Shown here: piece after piece, positions 53,020 through 61,790 of the stretch
Layout: each line of letters starts with the position of its first letter
Numbering within the stretch: position 1 is the stretch's first letter
Origin: Limnoglobus roseus
GTDB taxonomy: Bacteria > Planctomycetota > Planctomycetia > Gemmatales > Gemmataceae
Direction: 5' to 3'
Length of the DNA: 64,000 nucleotides
Assembly (NCBI RefSeq): GCF_008254045.1
Contig: NZ_CP042425.1
Span: 248,001-312,000, forward strand
Made by a program: the position numbers and the translations under genes
The notes under the pieces: generated by a model
Seen by the model: the letters and a program-made list of their open reading frames with translations, nothing else
Told to the model about the DNA's origin: nothing
The model's database searches: none

Positions 53020-54149
53020 CGACCGACGCGACCCGGCCCAACCCCGAGCGGTTCCTGTCGCTGCTCCGCGAACAGAAGCAGGGGCGGCTCAAGGTCTACC
53101 TCGGCTTCGCCCCCGGCGTGGGCAAGACCTTCGAGATGCTTCAGGAAGCTCAACGCCTGAAACGGCAGGGCGTGGACGTGGTCATCGGCGTCGTCGAGAC
53201 GCACGGCCGGGCCGACACCGTTGCGCTGGTCGGCGATCTGGAGCAAGTGCCACGCCGTCGGATCGAGTATCGCGGGGTCGTCCTCGAAGAGATGGACGTG
53301 GACGCCGTTCTCGCCCGCCGGCCGACGGTGGTGCTGGTGGACGAGTTGGCCCACACCAACTCGCCGGGCAGCCGCCACGGGAAGCGCCACCAAGACGTGG
53401 AGGAACTGCTGCGGGCCGGCGTCAGCGTCATCACCACGATGAACATTCAGCACCTGGAAAGCCTGTACGAGATGGTCGAGCGGTTCACCGGCGTGAAGGT
53501 CAAGGAGCGCGTCCCCGATCACGTCCTGGCACAAGCCCATCAGGTGGTGAACGTGGACCTGCCGGCGGAGGACTTGCAGGAGCGGATGCGGGCCGGGAAG
53601 ATTTACCCGGCCGAGCGGGTCGAGCGGGCGCTCAGCAATTTCTTCACCGAGCCGAACCTGAACCAACTCAGGGAGATCGCCCTCGAACACGTAGCGCACC
53701 TGCTCGACCGGCGGCGACAAGAGCGGGACGGCGCAGCCCAGGCGAACACGTCCGAACGGGTCATGGTCTGCCTGTCGAGCGGCAGCCCGAACGCCCTGCG
53801 ATTGCTCCGTAAGGGTGCCCGACTCGCGGCCCGCCTCGGCGCACCGTGGTACGCCGTCTACGTGCAAACGCCCGGCGAGCGGGCCGAAAAGATCGACGCC
53901 GCGACGGAACGCCGGCTGGCCGACTCGCTGACGCTGGCCCAACAACTCTACGGCATCCCGATGCGGTTCAAGGGGAAGGACTTCCCCTCGGCCGTGGCCG
54001 CGTTCTCGGCCGAGTACGGCATCACCCACCTCGTCATGGGCCGCCCGCAGCAACCGTGGTACCGTCGGTGGCTGGGGCCATCGCTACTAGACCGCCTCCT
54101 CCGCACGACCCCCGGCGTGGACGTGCTGATCGTCAGCACGACTTCGTGA
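53016..54149 (+). CDS. stand-alone KdpD N-terminal protein (KdpD + Usp domains)
   Basis: 377 residues; the start overlaps the kinase stop (ATGA). Residues 10-230 are the KdpD sensor domain: RLKVYLGFAPGVGKTFEML (Walker A), GVVETHGRADT, RPTVVLVDELAHTNSPGSRH (Walker B) and TTMNIQHLESL. A universal-stress-protein (Usp) domain follows (about 250-375: RVMVCLSSGSPNALRLLRKG to THLVMGRPQQP). No transmembrane helices and no kinase core, so it is truncated relative to full KdpD (about 890 residues). It probably senses cytosolic potassium, nucleotide or c-di-AMP and modulates the kinase encoded beside it. Confidence 0.94.
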   Translation: MTTDATRPNPERFLSLLREQKQGRLKVYLGFAPGVGKTFEMLQEAQRLKRQGVDVVIGVVETHGRADTVALVGDLEQVPRRRIEYRGVVLEEMDVDAVLARRPTVVLVDELAHTNSPGSRHGKRHQDVEELLRAGVSVITTMNIQHLESLYEMVERFTGVKVKERVPDHVLAQAHQVVNVDLPAEDLQERMRAGKIYPAERVERALSNFFTEPNLNQLREIALEHVAHLLDRRRQERDGAAQANTSERVMVCLSSGSPNALRLLRKGARLAARLGAPWYAVYVQTPGERAEKIDAATERRLADSLTLAQQLYGIPMRFKGKDFPSAVAAFSAEYGITHLVMGRPQQPWYRRWLGPSLLDRLLRTTPGVDVLIVSTTS

Positions 54150-54220
54150 GCCAATTCCGATCGTCGGCCGGGCCGGTGTTGATAGATTCCCTATCACCCG
54201 CCTCTCCCTCTTCGGAAGCC

Positions 54221-55675
54221 ATGATGTTCAGAACACTCCTGCTCGCGCTCCTAATGTTGGTCCTGTGCGGGGCGGCCGGTGCCGCCGACCCGAAGCCGTT
54301 CCCCGGGGCGGTGACGAAGTGGCGGGGTTTCGAGCGGCACGACTTCAAGCAGGCCGGCACCGACGCGATCGTGGTGGTGCCCGCGAAGGCGCTACCGGGC
54401 CGGCCGTGGGTCTGGCGGGGCGAGTTCTTCGACGCCTTCGCCGATGCGGACGCGGCACTGGTGAAGGCCGGCTGGCACCTCGCGTACCTCAAAGTGCCGG
54501 ACCTGTTCGGCTCGCCGAAGGCGCTGAAGAAGTGGGAATCGTTCCACGCCGCGATGGTGCAGGACTACGGCCTGCACCCCAAGCCCGGTTTCATCGGCCT
54601 GAGCCGCGGCGGTTTGTACTGCATGAACTGGGCGGCCGCGCACCCCGACAAGACGCTCGCCGTGTACCTCGATAACGCCGTCTGCGACTTCAAGAGTTGG
54701 CCCGGCGGCGTGGTCAAGAAGCTCGGCACCGGGCAGGGGTCGGCGGCGGAGTGGAAGAAGATGCTCGCCGCCTACGACTTCAAGACCGACGACGAAGCCC
54801 TGGCGTACAAGCTCAACCCGGTGGACAATCTCGCGCCGCTCGCCGGGGCGAAGGTTCCGCTGCTGCTGGTGTACGCGGACAAGGACTCGGCCGTGCCACA
54901 CGCCGAGAACTCGGCGCTGGTCTACGACCGCTACAAGGCCCTCGGCGGCCCGGTCGAGCGCGTCGTGAAGGTGGGCTTCGACCACCACCCGCACGGCCTG
55001 ACCGACGTGACGCCGGTGGTCACGTTCTTCACGAACGCGCTGAGCGGGGGAGGCGAAATCGTCCGCGAGGAGATCGAGTGGCTGGACGTGTGGGTGCCCG
55101 GCAACAGCAACCGCGACTTGCCGAAGGTGCTGCTGATCGGCGATTCGATCGCCCGCGGTTACTTCAAGGATGTCGAAGAGAAGCTGAAGGGCAAGGCCGT
55201 GGTCTGCCGGCTGTCCACGTCGAAGAGCCTCGGCGACCCCGGCCTGATCGCGGAGGTCAAACTGGTCCTCGGACAGACGCAATTTGACGTGGTCCACTTC
55301 AACAACGGCCTGCACGGCTGGGGCTACACCGAAGACCAGTACGCGGCCGCCCTGCCTGAGTTGATCGCCACGATCCGGGCCGGTGCGCCGCGGGCGAAAC
55401 TCGTCTGGGCGACGACCACGGCGGTGCGGGTGGCGGACAAGGTGGACACGATTTCCGAGAAGACCGACCGCGTGAAGAAGCGGAACGAGTTGGCCGCGTC
55501 CGTGATGGCGAAGGAGAAGATCGGCACCGACGACCTGTTCGCGGTCGTCGCCGAGAAGCCGGAGTTCTTCTCGCGGGACGGCGTCCACTTCAACGCGAAA
55601 GGGAACGCCGCCCTCGGGGCACAAGTGGCCGACGCGATCCGACGCCTGCTGGCGGCGGCCGGGGCAAACCAGTAG
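54221..55675 (+). CDS. secreted alpha/beta-hydrolase fused to SGNH hydrolase
   Basis: 484 residues from the ATG at 54221; another ATG follows three bases later. The long frame back to 53846 overlaps the KdpD-like gene and is a shadow. A signal peptide is clear (LLLALLMLVLCGAAGAA). Residues 30-280 form an alpha/beta-hydrolase with nucleophile motif GLSRGG (Ser near 128), then an SGNH domain with GDS (LLIGDSIARGYF, Ser near 308), FNNGLHGW (oxyanion Asn) and DGVHFNAKG (D-x-x-H pair near 453). Two esterase centres in one chain suggest a polysaccharide or carbohydrate esterase working outside the cytosol. Substrate unknown. Confidence 0.88.
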   Translation: MMFRTLLLALLMLVLCGAAGAADPKPFPGAVTKWRGFERHDFKQAGTDAIVVVPAKALPGRPWVWRGEFFDAFADADAALVKAGWHLAYLKVPDLFGSPKALKKWESFHAAMVQDYGLHPKPGFIGLSRGGLYCMNWAAAHPDKTLAVYLDNAVCDFKSWPGGVVKKLGTGQGSAAEWKKMLAAYDFKTDDEALAYKLNPVDNLAPLAGAKVPLLLVYADKDSAVPHAENSALVYDRYKALGGPVERVVKVGFDHHPHGLTDVTPVVTFFTNALSGGGEIVREEIEWLDVWVPGNSNRDLPKVLLIGDSIARGYFKDVEEKLKGKAVVCRLSTSKSLGDPGLIAEVKLVLGQTQFDVVHFNNGLHGWGYTEDQYAAALPELIATIRAGAPRAKLVWATTTAVRVADKVDTISEKTDRVKKRNELAASVMAKEKIGTDDLFAVVAEKPEFFSRDGVHFNAKGNAALGAQVADAIRRLLAAAGANQ

Positions 55676-55724
55676 TCTATCACTCGCACTCTCTCCCACC
55701 GCCACTTCTATTCGAAAGGGAGCC

Positions 55725-57536
55725 ATGCTTCGTTCTTTACTCACCACCGCCGTCCTCCTGACGGCCGCCAGTCTGACCCGCGCCGACGGGCCGGCCTTCG
55801 ACGGAAACTGGATTCTCTGGGGCGTCACGCCGACCGCGGAGTCGGCCCTGGCCATCGTCAAAGCGGAAACCAAAGACGGCAAACTGACCGGGTCGGTCGT
55901 GTTCGCGCCTCCCCGCGGGCAGGCCGCGAACGCACCGAAGCTGGAAGTCCGCGACTTGGCGGTCAAGGGCAAGGACGTGAGTTTCGCCACCCGCCAGGGG
56001 GCCGTTGAGTACGCCTTCACGGGAACCCTCGCCGCGGACGGCAAGGAAGTCCTGGGGTCTTACGGCCCGGACGCCCGGCCTCAGCGTGCGAAGCTGACGC
56101 CGACGGACAAGGACACGCTCACCCGCGAGGAGCAACTCGTTCGCAAGCCGGCCGAGGCGTACACGAAAGCCATCACGGCCCAGAACCGGCCGTTCATCCT
56201 CCAAATCCAGGTCCGCCAGGAGAAGGACGAGGACAAGAAGAAGGAACTGACCGAACAGATCAAGGCGGCCCGGAAGGACGCCGAGACGGAAGTGCCAAAG
56301 TTGTACCGGCAAGTCCTGGCGGACGCGGCCACGACCCCGGCGGCGTACGACGCCGCACTCGCCCTGCTCCGGGCCGGGTCGAAGGGCGGCGTCACCGCCG
56401 ACGAGGCGACGAAGTTGCTCGCCGTCCTCGACAAGCAAGCTGCCCCGTACGGCCCGCGGTTCGTGCGGACGACCCTGGTTCAGTCGGCCGACACGCTATC
56501 CCACGACAAGGGGCTGGCCGCCGCCGCCGTCGCCGCGTCCGAGAAGATAACGGCCACCCTGACCGACGCCGACACGGCCGCCTTCCAGGTGCAAGTTCTG
56601 TCGGCCTACGTGGCGGCCCTGGAAAACGCCGGCCAGACCGCGAAGTTGAAAGAGGTTAACGCGAAGCTCACGAAGCTCGACGCGATGCTCGACCGCGAGT
56701 ACCTGGAAAGCGTGCCGCCGTTCCGCCCCGGCACCTTCACCGCCCGTAAGGACAAGGCCGCCAACCGCGTCGTCGTGCTGGAACTGTTCACGGGCGCTCA
56801 GTGCCCGCCGTGCGTCGCCGCCGACGTGGCGTTCGACGCCCTGGAGAAGACGTACAAGCCGACGGACGTGGTCCTGCTCCAGTACCACGAGCACATCCCC
56901 GGGCCGGACGCGCTCACGAACCCGGACACGGTGGCCCGGTGGGACTATTACCGCGAACTGGCCCCGGAGGGGGTCCGCGGCACGCCGACGACGGTCTTCA
57001 ACGGCAAGCCGCAGGCCGGTGGCGGCGGCGGGATGCCGAACGCCGAGAAGAAGTACCAACAGTACCGCGACATCATCGACCCGCTGCTCGAAGAATCGAC
57101 CCCCGTGGCCCTCAAGGGTAGTGCCACCCGCACCGGGGACCAGATCGCCGTCACCGTGAACGTCACCGGGGCCGGCGAGAAGAAGGGGCTGAAACTCCGC
57201 GTGGTCGTGGTCGAAGAGAACATCAAGTACGTCGGCGGGAACAAGCTCCGGTTCCACCACCACGTCGTCCGTGCCACCCCCGGCGGTACGGACGGCTTCG
57301 CGATCAAGGAAGCGTCGTCGAGCCACACGGCCAAGGTGGACGTGGGCCAACTGCGGAAAGACCTGACGAAGTACCTCGACAAGTACGAAGCCGACCAGCG
57401 GCCGTTCCCGACCACGGCCCGCCCGCTCGACATGGCCCACCTGAAGGTCGTCGCGTTGGTGCAAGACGACAAGACCGGCGAGATCCTGCAAGCGGCGCAG
57501 TTCGACATCGGCGAGAAGTCGGCCGCGAACCGCTAA
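55725..57536 (+). CDS. secreted protein with thioredoxin-like CPPC domain
   Basis: 603 residues. A signal peptide (LLTTAVLLTAASLTRA) leads to the periplasm. The first 130 residues are beta-rich (NWILWGVTPTAESALAIVKAE), then come helical, charged repeats (about 130-330). A thioredoxin-like domain starts at VVVLELFTGAQCPPCVAAD, with the CPPC redox pair at about 360-363 and a cis-Pro motif GTPTTVFNG near 425; the C-terminal part is beta-rich. The long helical and C-terminal parts have no family I know. A periplasmic thiol-disulfide role is plausible. Confidence 0.8.
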   Translation: MLRSLLTTAVLLTAASLTRADGPAFDGNWILWGVTPTAESALAIVKAETKDGKLTGSVVFAPPRGQAANAPKLEVRDLAVKGKDVSFATRQGAVEYAFTGTLAADGKEVLGSYGPDARPQRAKLTPTDKDTLTREEQLVRKPAEAYTKAITAQNRPFILQIQVRQEKDEDKKKELTEQIKAARKDAETEVPKLYRQVLADAATTPAAYDAALALLRAGSKGGVTADEATKLLAVLDKQAAPYGPRFVRTTLVQSADTLSHDKGLAAAAVAASEKITATLTDADTAAFQVQVLSAYVAALENAGQTAKLKEVNAKLTKLDAMLDREYLESVPPFRPGTFTARKDKAANRVVVLELFTGAQCPPCVAADVAFDALEKTYKPTDVVLLQYHEHIPGPDALTNPDTVARWDYYRELAPEGVRGTPTTVFNGKPQAGGGGGMPNAEKKYQQYRDIIDPLLEESTPVALKGSATRTGDQIAVTVNVTGAGEKKGLKLRVVVVEENIKYVGGNKLRFHHHVVRATPGGTDGFAIKEASSSHTAKVDVGQLRKDLTKYLDKYEADQRPFPTTARPLDMAHLKVVALVQDDKTGEILQAAQFDIGEKSAANR

Positions 57537-57548
57537 GCCCACCCCGAA

Positions 57549-57583
57549 CGGCCGGCCGTCGGATCGCCTCCGACGGCCGGCCG
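57549..57583 (+). terminator. strong hairpin after the thioredoxin-domain gene
   Basis: A perfect 15-base stem (57549-57563 with 57569-57583) and a 5-base loop follow the stop by 13 bases. The tail is CTTCCTTTG, with no full T-tract. It is likely a terminator, because the next gene starts only 21 bases on. Confidence 0.65.
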
Positions 57584-57604
57584 CTTCCTTTGATTGCGGA
57601 CGGA

Positions 57605-58639
57605 ATGAACCCACTTCCCCTTGAACTCCAGAACCAACTCACCTCGGGGGCCGATGCCGCCGACCGATTGCCCGACTGGCCGCCGGCCCTGGAAGCGTTG
57701 CGGCGGGCGGGATTGCTCGCCGGGCCGGTCGCGGCCGAATTCGGCGGGCGGGCTTTCGGGCCGATCGAACTGCTCCACGCCGCCGAAGACGTTGCGGCCC
57801 ACTGCCTGACGACGGCGTTCATCCTGAGCCAACGAGACGCGGCCATCCGGCAACTCGCGAAGGGACCGCCCCACCTCCGGGAGCGATACCTGCCGGGTCT
57901 AGCAAGCGGCGACCTGTTCCTGACGATCGGCCTGTCGCAACTGACCACGTCCCGTCTTCACCGCGGCCCCGCACTGCGGGCCACGCCGACGCCGGGCGGC
58001 TATCGACTCGACGGCGAAGCCCCGTGGGTGACGGGAGCCGACCGCGCGGACGCCGTCGTCGTTGGGGCGACGCTGCCCGACGACCGGCAACTCCTCGTCG
58101 TGCTGCCGACCGACCGGCCGGGCGTCGTGGTGGACTCGCCGATGGTACTGGCGTGTCTCGTCGGATCGCGGACCAGTGTCGTCCGGTGTGCGGGAGTCGA
58201 GATCGAAGATTCACTCGTGCTGGCCGGCCCCGCGGATCGCGTGCTGGGGGCCGTCGGCGGGGGCGGGTTGGAAACGTCGAACCTGGCACTCGGCCTGTCT
58301 GCGGCGGCCGTCGCGTTTCTGGAAGGAGAGGCCAAGTCGCGGGCGGAACTCGTTCCCGTCGCGGCCCGGCTTCGCTCGGCGGCCGACACGGCCCGCGAAC
58401 GATTGCACGCGCTGGCCACGACTCCGGACCCGGACGCCGTCCTGCGCGTGCGGGTGGACTGCACGCGATTGGCCCTTCGCAGTACGCAGCTGGCGCTGTT
58501 GGCCGCGAAGGGGGCGGGGTTCGTCGTGCCGCACCCGGCCCAGCGGTGGGCGCGACAGGCCCACTTCTTCCTGGTCTGGTCCTGCCCGCGGCCGGTCGCC
58601 GAGGGCGTGCTGGAAGACCTCCTGCCGGCCGGCGGGTGA
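57605..58639 (+). CDS. acyl-CoA-dehydrogenase-like protein
   Basis: 344 residues from the ATG at 57605 (MNPLPLELQNQLTSGAD); an earlier in-frame start gives five more. The N-terminal helices (LRRAGLLAGPVAAEFGGRAFGPIELLHAAEDVAAHC) and the mid-domain beta barrel (YRLDGEAPWVTGADRADAVVVGATLP) are those of flavin-dependent acyl-CoA dehydrogenases. It is shorter than the usual 380 residues; the C-terminal helical domain, which carries the catalytic Glu in true dehydrogenases, is abbreviated, so activity is in doubt. No signal peptide. Confidence 0.75.
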   Translation: MNPLPLELQNQLTSGADAADRLPDWPPALEALRRAGLLAGPVAAEFGGRAFGPIELLHAAEDVAAHCLTTAFILSQRDAAIRQLAKGPPHLRERYLPGLASGDLFLTIGLSQLTTSRLHRGPALRATPTPGGYRLDGEAPWVTGADRADAVVVGATLPDDRQLLVVLPTDRPGVVVDSPMVLACLVGSRTSVVRCAGVEIEDSLVLAGPADRVLGAVGGGGLETSNLALGLSAAAVAFLEGEAKSRAELVPVAARLRSAADTARERLHALATTPDPDAVLRVRVDCTRLALRSTQLALLAAKGAGFVVPHPAQRWARQAHFFLVWSCPRPVAEGVLEDLLPAGG

Positions 58640-58656
58640 GCCGCGGTTCACCGGTG

Positions 58657-59298
58657 TTAGTTTTGCTTCTTGATGATTTCGAACCCGTTCAGAAACGCTT
58701 CCATGTCCGGCTTGTATTCCTTGAACAGCTTCCGGCCGGTGTACGTCAGGATTTGGATCGACCCCTCGTCCCCTGAGTAGTAGTACCCGTAGTACGTCAC
58801 CGGGATGTCCGTGACGGTCGCTTCGAACGTCAGGCAGAGAATCTCCTTCCCGTTGACCGTCCGCTTCTCCTCCAGGACGATTTTCGCGTCCTCGTCGTGG
58901 GTCCGAATGTTCTGGAGGACGGCCCGCTTGAGGGTTTCGAGCGGAACGTCGATCCGCTCGGCGATGACGAGCGCGTAGATGTCGCCGTCCTTGTGCAGGA
59001 ACCCTGCTTCCGCGGCCTCGTTGTCCACCTTGTCCATCTTCTTCCAGGTGTTCGGCGGCAGGGACAGCGAGAACGTCCCCCGTTTGCCCGTGTAAGCCAG
59101 GGCCGCCTTCGCGTCCTTCGTGTACTCGCCTTTCTTTTTGGCCGGTTCCCTTTTTGCTTCGCTGGCGTAGGCCCACGTGCCGTCGGCCTTCAGGATCACC
59201 TCTTTCCCGTCCGCCGTCTTGGCCCGCAGGTCCTCCGCCCGCGCGTCGCGGGAGCCGAGGACGCCGAGAACGCACGCAACAGCCAAAACGATCCTCAT
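58657..59298 (-). CDS. secreted hypothetical protein
   Basis: 213 residues from the ATG at 59298 (MRIVLAVACVLGVLGSRDARA). The signal peptide is cut near AEDLRAK. The mature part is beta-rich (GTFSLSLPPNTWKKMD, AEAGFLHKDGDIYALVIAE, VTYYGYYYSGDEGSIQILTYTG). This pattern resembles a small periplasmic domain that senses or binds something, but I do not recognise a family. It converges on the acyl-CoA-dehydrogenase-like gene. Confidence 0.75.
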   Translation of the reverse strand: MRIVLAVACVLGVLGSRDARAEDLRAKTADGKEVILKADGTWAYASEAKREPAKKKGEYTKDAKAALAYTGKRGTFSLSLPPNTWKKMDKVDNEAAEAGFLHKDGDIYALVIAERIDVPLETLKRAVLQNIRTHDEDAKIVLEEKRTVNGKEILCLTFEATVTDIPVTYYGYYYSGDEGSIQILTYTGRKLFKEYKPDMEAFLNGFEIIKKQN

Positions 59299-59464
59299 GA
59301 TTGCGGTCCTTTGTTCCGGTGACGATGCCGCCTCTCGACCCGATCCGGCAATCGAAGCACGGCCATTTGATGGTATTCCAACCCCTTCTCGGCCGTCCAA
59401 TCAATTCCCAACCGGCTCACGGGATTTCGTGTTTATGCGAGCGTCGCCACAAGCACCGACGGTC

Positions 59465-60577
59465 TCAGCCGATCAGTTCCACGGCGTGCGCCTCGGTGCG
59501 GGTGGGCGGTTCCAGCTTGCCCAACAGGCGGTCGAGCACTACTTGTGGTACGCGGCGTTCCCGCCCCCGGTTTTGCCGGAAGATCGTTTCCAGCGGCGGT
59601 TCGAGGTACACGATCTCGATGCGTGCCCCGTACTCGGCGAACAGGTCGGCCCACCGCGTGCGCGTTTGCAGCATCGTGTTCGTGGCGTTGAACGCGAAGT
59701 CTTGTTTCGCCCGCAGGTGCTCGCGGCACATCTCCCGTGCCGCCTGGATAACGTGGCCCTGGTTGCCCGTCGGTTCCACGTCGAGGTCCGCCCGGATGTC
59801 GTCGAGCGACACGACCGGCAAGTCAGGGCGGTTCGCGGCCAGCCACGTGTCCTTCCCCGTACCGGGCAGGCCGGTGACGAGCGTGGCGCGGCACCGATAA
59901 TCCTCCCGCGGCGTGTAGTGCAGGCTGGACAGTTCATTGCGGAAGAACAGGAACCGGGCGTGGTCGTTGGCGAAGGAGTAGGGGCGGTCGAAGCAGGCGT
60001 TCTCCTCGGCGACCATCTTCCACAGGTGCAAATCGTCCTCGGCTCGGGTCATTTCTTTGGCGTGCCGGCCGCGGGTGTCCGCCAGAGCGAAGGCGTAGAG
60101 CAGGCGGTGATCGACGACCCACGACAGGCCGATAACCTCGCGGGCCGGGTCGGTCTTTTCCAACAGGTACGGCGGGCGGCCGTGGTAGCGGACGAGGTTC
60201 GCCACCTCTTCGCGGAACGGCAGCCCGCAGCCGAGGTCCCGCAGCACCGCCCGGCCGAGTTCCATGCCGACGATCGCGTGTTTCGGCGACCGCACGCGGC
60301 CGGTTTCCGGGTCGGTTATGGTTGTGGCCGGCTTCCCGGCGTCGTGGAAGAGGGCGGTGAAGATCAGCTTCAACCGCGATTCAGGTTCGAAGGTCGGCCA
60401 CTCGGCGAGCCGTTCCAACTCGCCCACGACCATCTTCGTGTGCGTCCACACGTCCCCCTCGGCGTGCCAGCCCGCATCCTGGCCGCACGCGGCCATCGCC
60501 CGTGCCCAAGGTTGCGGTTCCGCCCAGTCGAGGATGTCCGCGACGGTGGCGGCTTCGATGTCGGTCCACGTCGTCAT
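59465..60577 (-). CDS. HD-phosphoesterase / polynucleotide kinase fusion (HD-Pnk type)
   Basis: 370 residues. The ATG at 60577 overlaps the stop of the RNA ligase gene (ATGA). N-terminal HD domain: H46 ([10 protein letters not shown]) and H78-D79 ([13 protein letters not shown]), with a later His in VRYHGRPPY. The C-terminal part is a P-loop kinase: Walker [12 protein letters not shown] near 232-242, then [11 protein letters not shown] and an arginine-rich lid ([12 protein letters not shown]). The same order, HD then kinase, is known in the end-healing HD-Pnk of Runella, which removes a 2',3'-phosphate and adds a 5'-phosphate to broken nucleic acid ends. With the ligase it forms a repair pair. 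Confidence 0.9.
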   Translation of the reverse strand: MTTWTDIEAATVADILDWAEPQPWARAMAACGQDAGWHAEGDVWTHTKMVVGELERLAEWPTFEPESRLKLIFTALFHDAGKPATTITDPETGRVRSPKHAIVGMELGRAVLRDLGCGLPFREEVANLVRYHGRPPYLLEKTDPAREVIGLSWVVDHRLLYAFALADTRGRHAKEMTRAEDDLHLWKMVAEENACFDRPYSFANDHARFLFFRNELSSLHYTPREDYRCRATLVTGLPGTGKDTWLAANRPDLPVVSLDDIRADLDVEPTGNQGHVIQAAREMCREHLRAKQDFAFNATNTMLQTRTRWADLFAEYGARIEIVYLEPPLETIFRQNRGRERRVPQVVLDRLLGKLEPPTRTEAHAVELIG

Positions 60578-61314
60578 GACCAAATCTCCGCACCGTCCGC
60601 GAGCAGGTTGGGCACCATCGCGGTGTGCTGCCAGTGTTCGCTCTGCTTGACCTTCTCGACGAACTCGGGGCGGACGATCTTCGCCCGCCCCGTCACCTTG
60701 CCGCTGGCTTCCGTGCGGAGGTACAGCCCTTCCATGACCTTGTCCGGCCGCCCCGTGAGCGGGTTGTCGAAGACGCTGTCAAACCGCGACGGCCCGATCA
60801 GCGCCCGCAGTTCCGCTTCGGACGCCGCACCCTGGTGAACCACGGGCACGGTCTGAATCCCAGTCCCATCCAACATCAGCAGCCGAGTTTCCAGATCGAG
60901 GAACGCACCGGCCTGCTTGTCGTAGATGTCGAACTCAAAGAAGTAGTGCGGCAGGCCGCGGTAGTGAACGGAGTGCTTCGCGTAGAGCCACTCGCCGAAG
61001 AGGATGTGGCGGTCCGCCAGCATCGCCTCCAGCACCGGCCGTTTGCCGGTCGTCCACTGCTTGAACAGGTCGTACTGCGCGTGCATCCCGGACGTGATCT
61101 CGTGCCCGCGGCACTGCAACACCATCCGGCCGGCCGCGGTGAAGTGGATGCCGACGTTCGTGCCGTCGAGCTTTTCCTCGACCACCAACGACGGGTCGGC
61201 GATAAACGCGGCCGACTGCCGGGCCGACAAGTGCTTGTCGTCGTCCGTGCCGCGCGAGCCGAATAGGTGCGGCGTCCGCGGGTATTTGACGAAACTGTCG
61301 CGCGTCGCGCCCAT
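60574..61314 (-). CDS. RNA ligase (Rnl2-like)
   Basis: 246 residues. The covalent nucleotidyltransferase motif I is [10 protein letters not shown] with the AMP-accepting Lys48; motif III-like FFEFDIYDK, motif IV MEGLYLR near 201 and motif [10 protein letters not shown] near 216 are all recognised. Such ligases join 3'-OH and 5'-phosphate RNA ends after adenylation with ATP. It is short, close to the size of the Rnl2-type catalytic core. The HD-Pnk gene follows with an overlap of four bases, so the two proteins are made together. Confidence 0.9.
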   Translation of the reverse strand: MGATRDSFVKYPRTPHLFGSRGTDDDKHLSARQSAAFIADPSLVVEEKLDGTNVGIHFTAAGRMVLQCRGHEITSGMHAQYDLFKQWTTGKRPVLEAMLADRHILFGEWLYAKHSVHYRGLPHYFFEFDIYDKQAGAFLDLETRLLMLDGTGIQTVPVVHQGAASEAELRALIGPSRFDSVFDNPLTGRPDKVMEGLYLRTEASGKVTGRAKIVRPEFVEKVKQSEHWQHTAMVPNLLADGAEIWS

Positions 61315-61386
61315 GACTCGGCTCCAACGGGGAAGGCGATTCCGGGGAAGACACGCGGGCGGCCGGAAGGTTCGGGCCTGAAGGGA

Positions 61387-61761
61387 CTATGCCAATTTCA
61401 CGCTCGCCGAACGAGCTTTTTCCAGGTTCGAACCAATTCGCTCGTACAGATCGGCAGGGTCGTAGCCGGGGTGTGGCACGCCGGTTTGGTGGAAGACTTC
61501 GGCGAGGCGGTGACACTCGTCGTCACAGAGGGTGATGCCGTTCTCGGCGACGTACCCGCCTTTGGGCATCTCGTTCCGGTCCGTGATGTGATGGGCGTCC
61601 AGGGCGACGAGCGATTGTTCCGCGGCCCCGGGGTGATAGTTTCGGTGTTCGTCCCCGCCCTGGCGGTCGCGGCCCGGTTTGCCGCACATCGCACAGCGGT
61701 AGCGATCCCGCCGAAAGACGGCCGAACGGAAGGCGGCGCGAACTTGCTTTTTGCCGGCCAT
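61387..61761 (-). CDS. HNH endonuclease family protein
   Basis: 124 residues from the ATG at 61761. The HNH fold is recognised from the CAMC pair (RDRYRCAMCGKPG), the His-His motif (LDAHHITDRNEMPKGG), the Asn in VAENGITLC and the DDECHRLAE end. The zinc-binding cysteines are intact, so a small nuclease is likely, although many HNH proteins are inactive or specialised. It lies 72 bases ahead of the RNA ligase gene and 29 bases after the cyclase, all on the minus strand. Confidence 0.88.
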   Translation of the reverse strand: MAGKKQVRAAFRSAVFRRDRYRCAMCGKPGRDRQGGDEHRNYHPGAAEQSLVALDAHHITDRNEMPKGGYVAENGITLCDDECHRLAEVFHQTGVPHPGYDPADLYERIGSNLEKARSASVKLA

Positions 61762-61790
61762 GCTCACTCACCACTCTCGAAGGCACGCCA

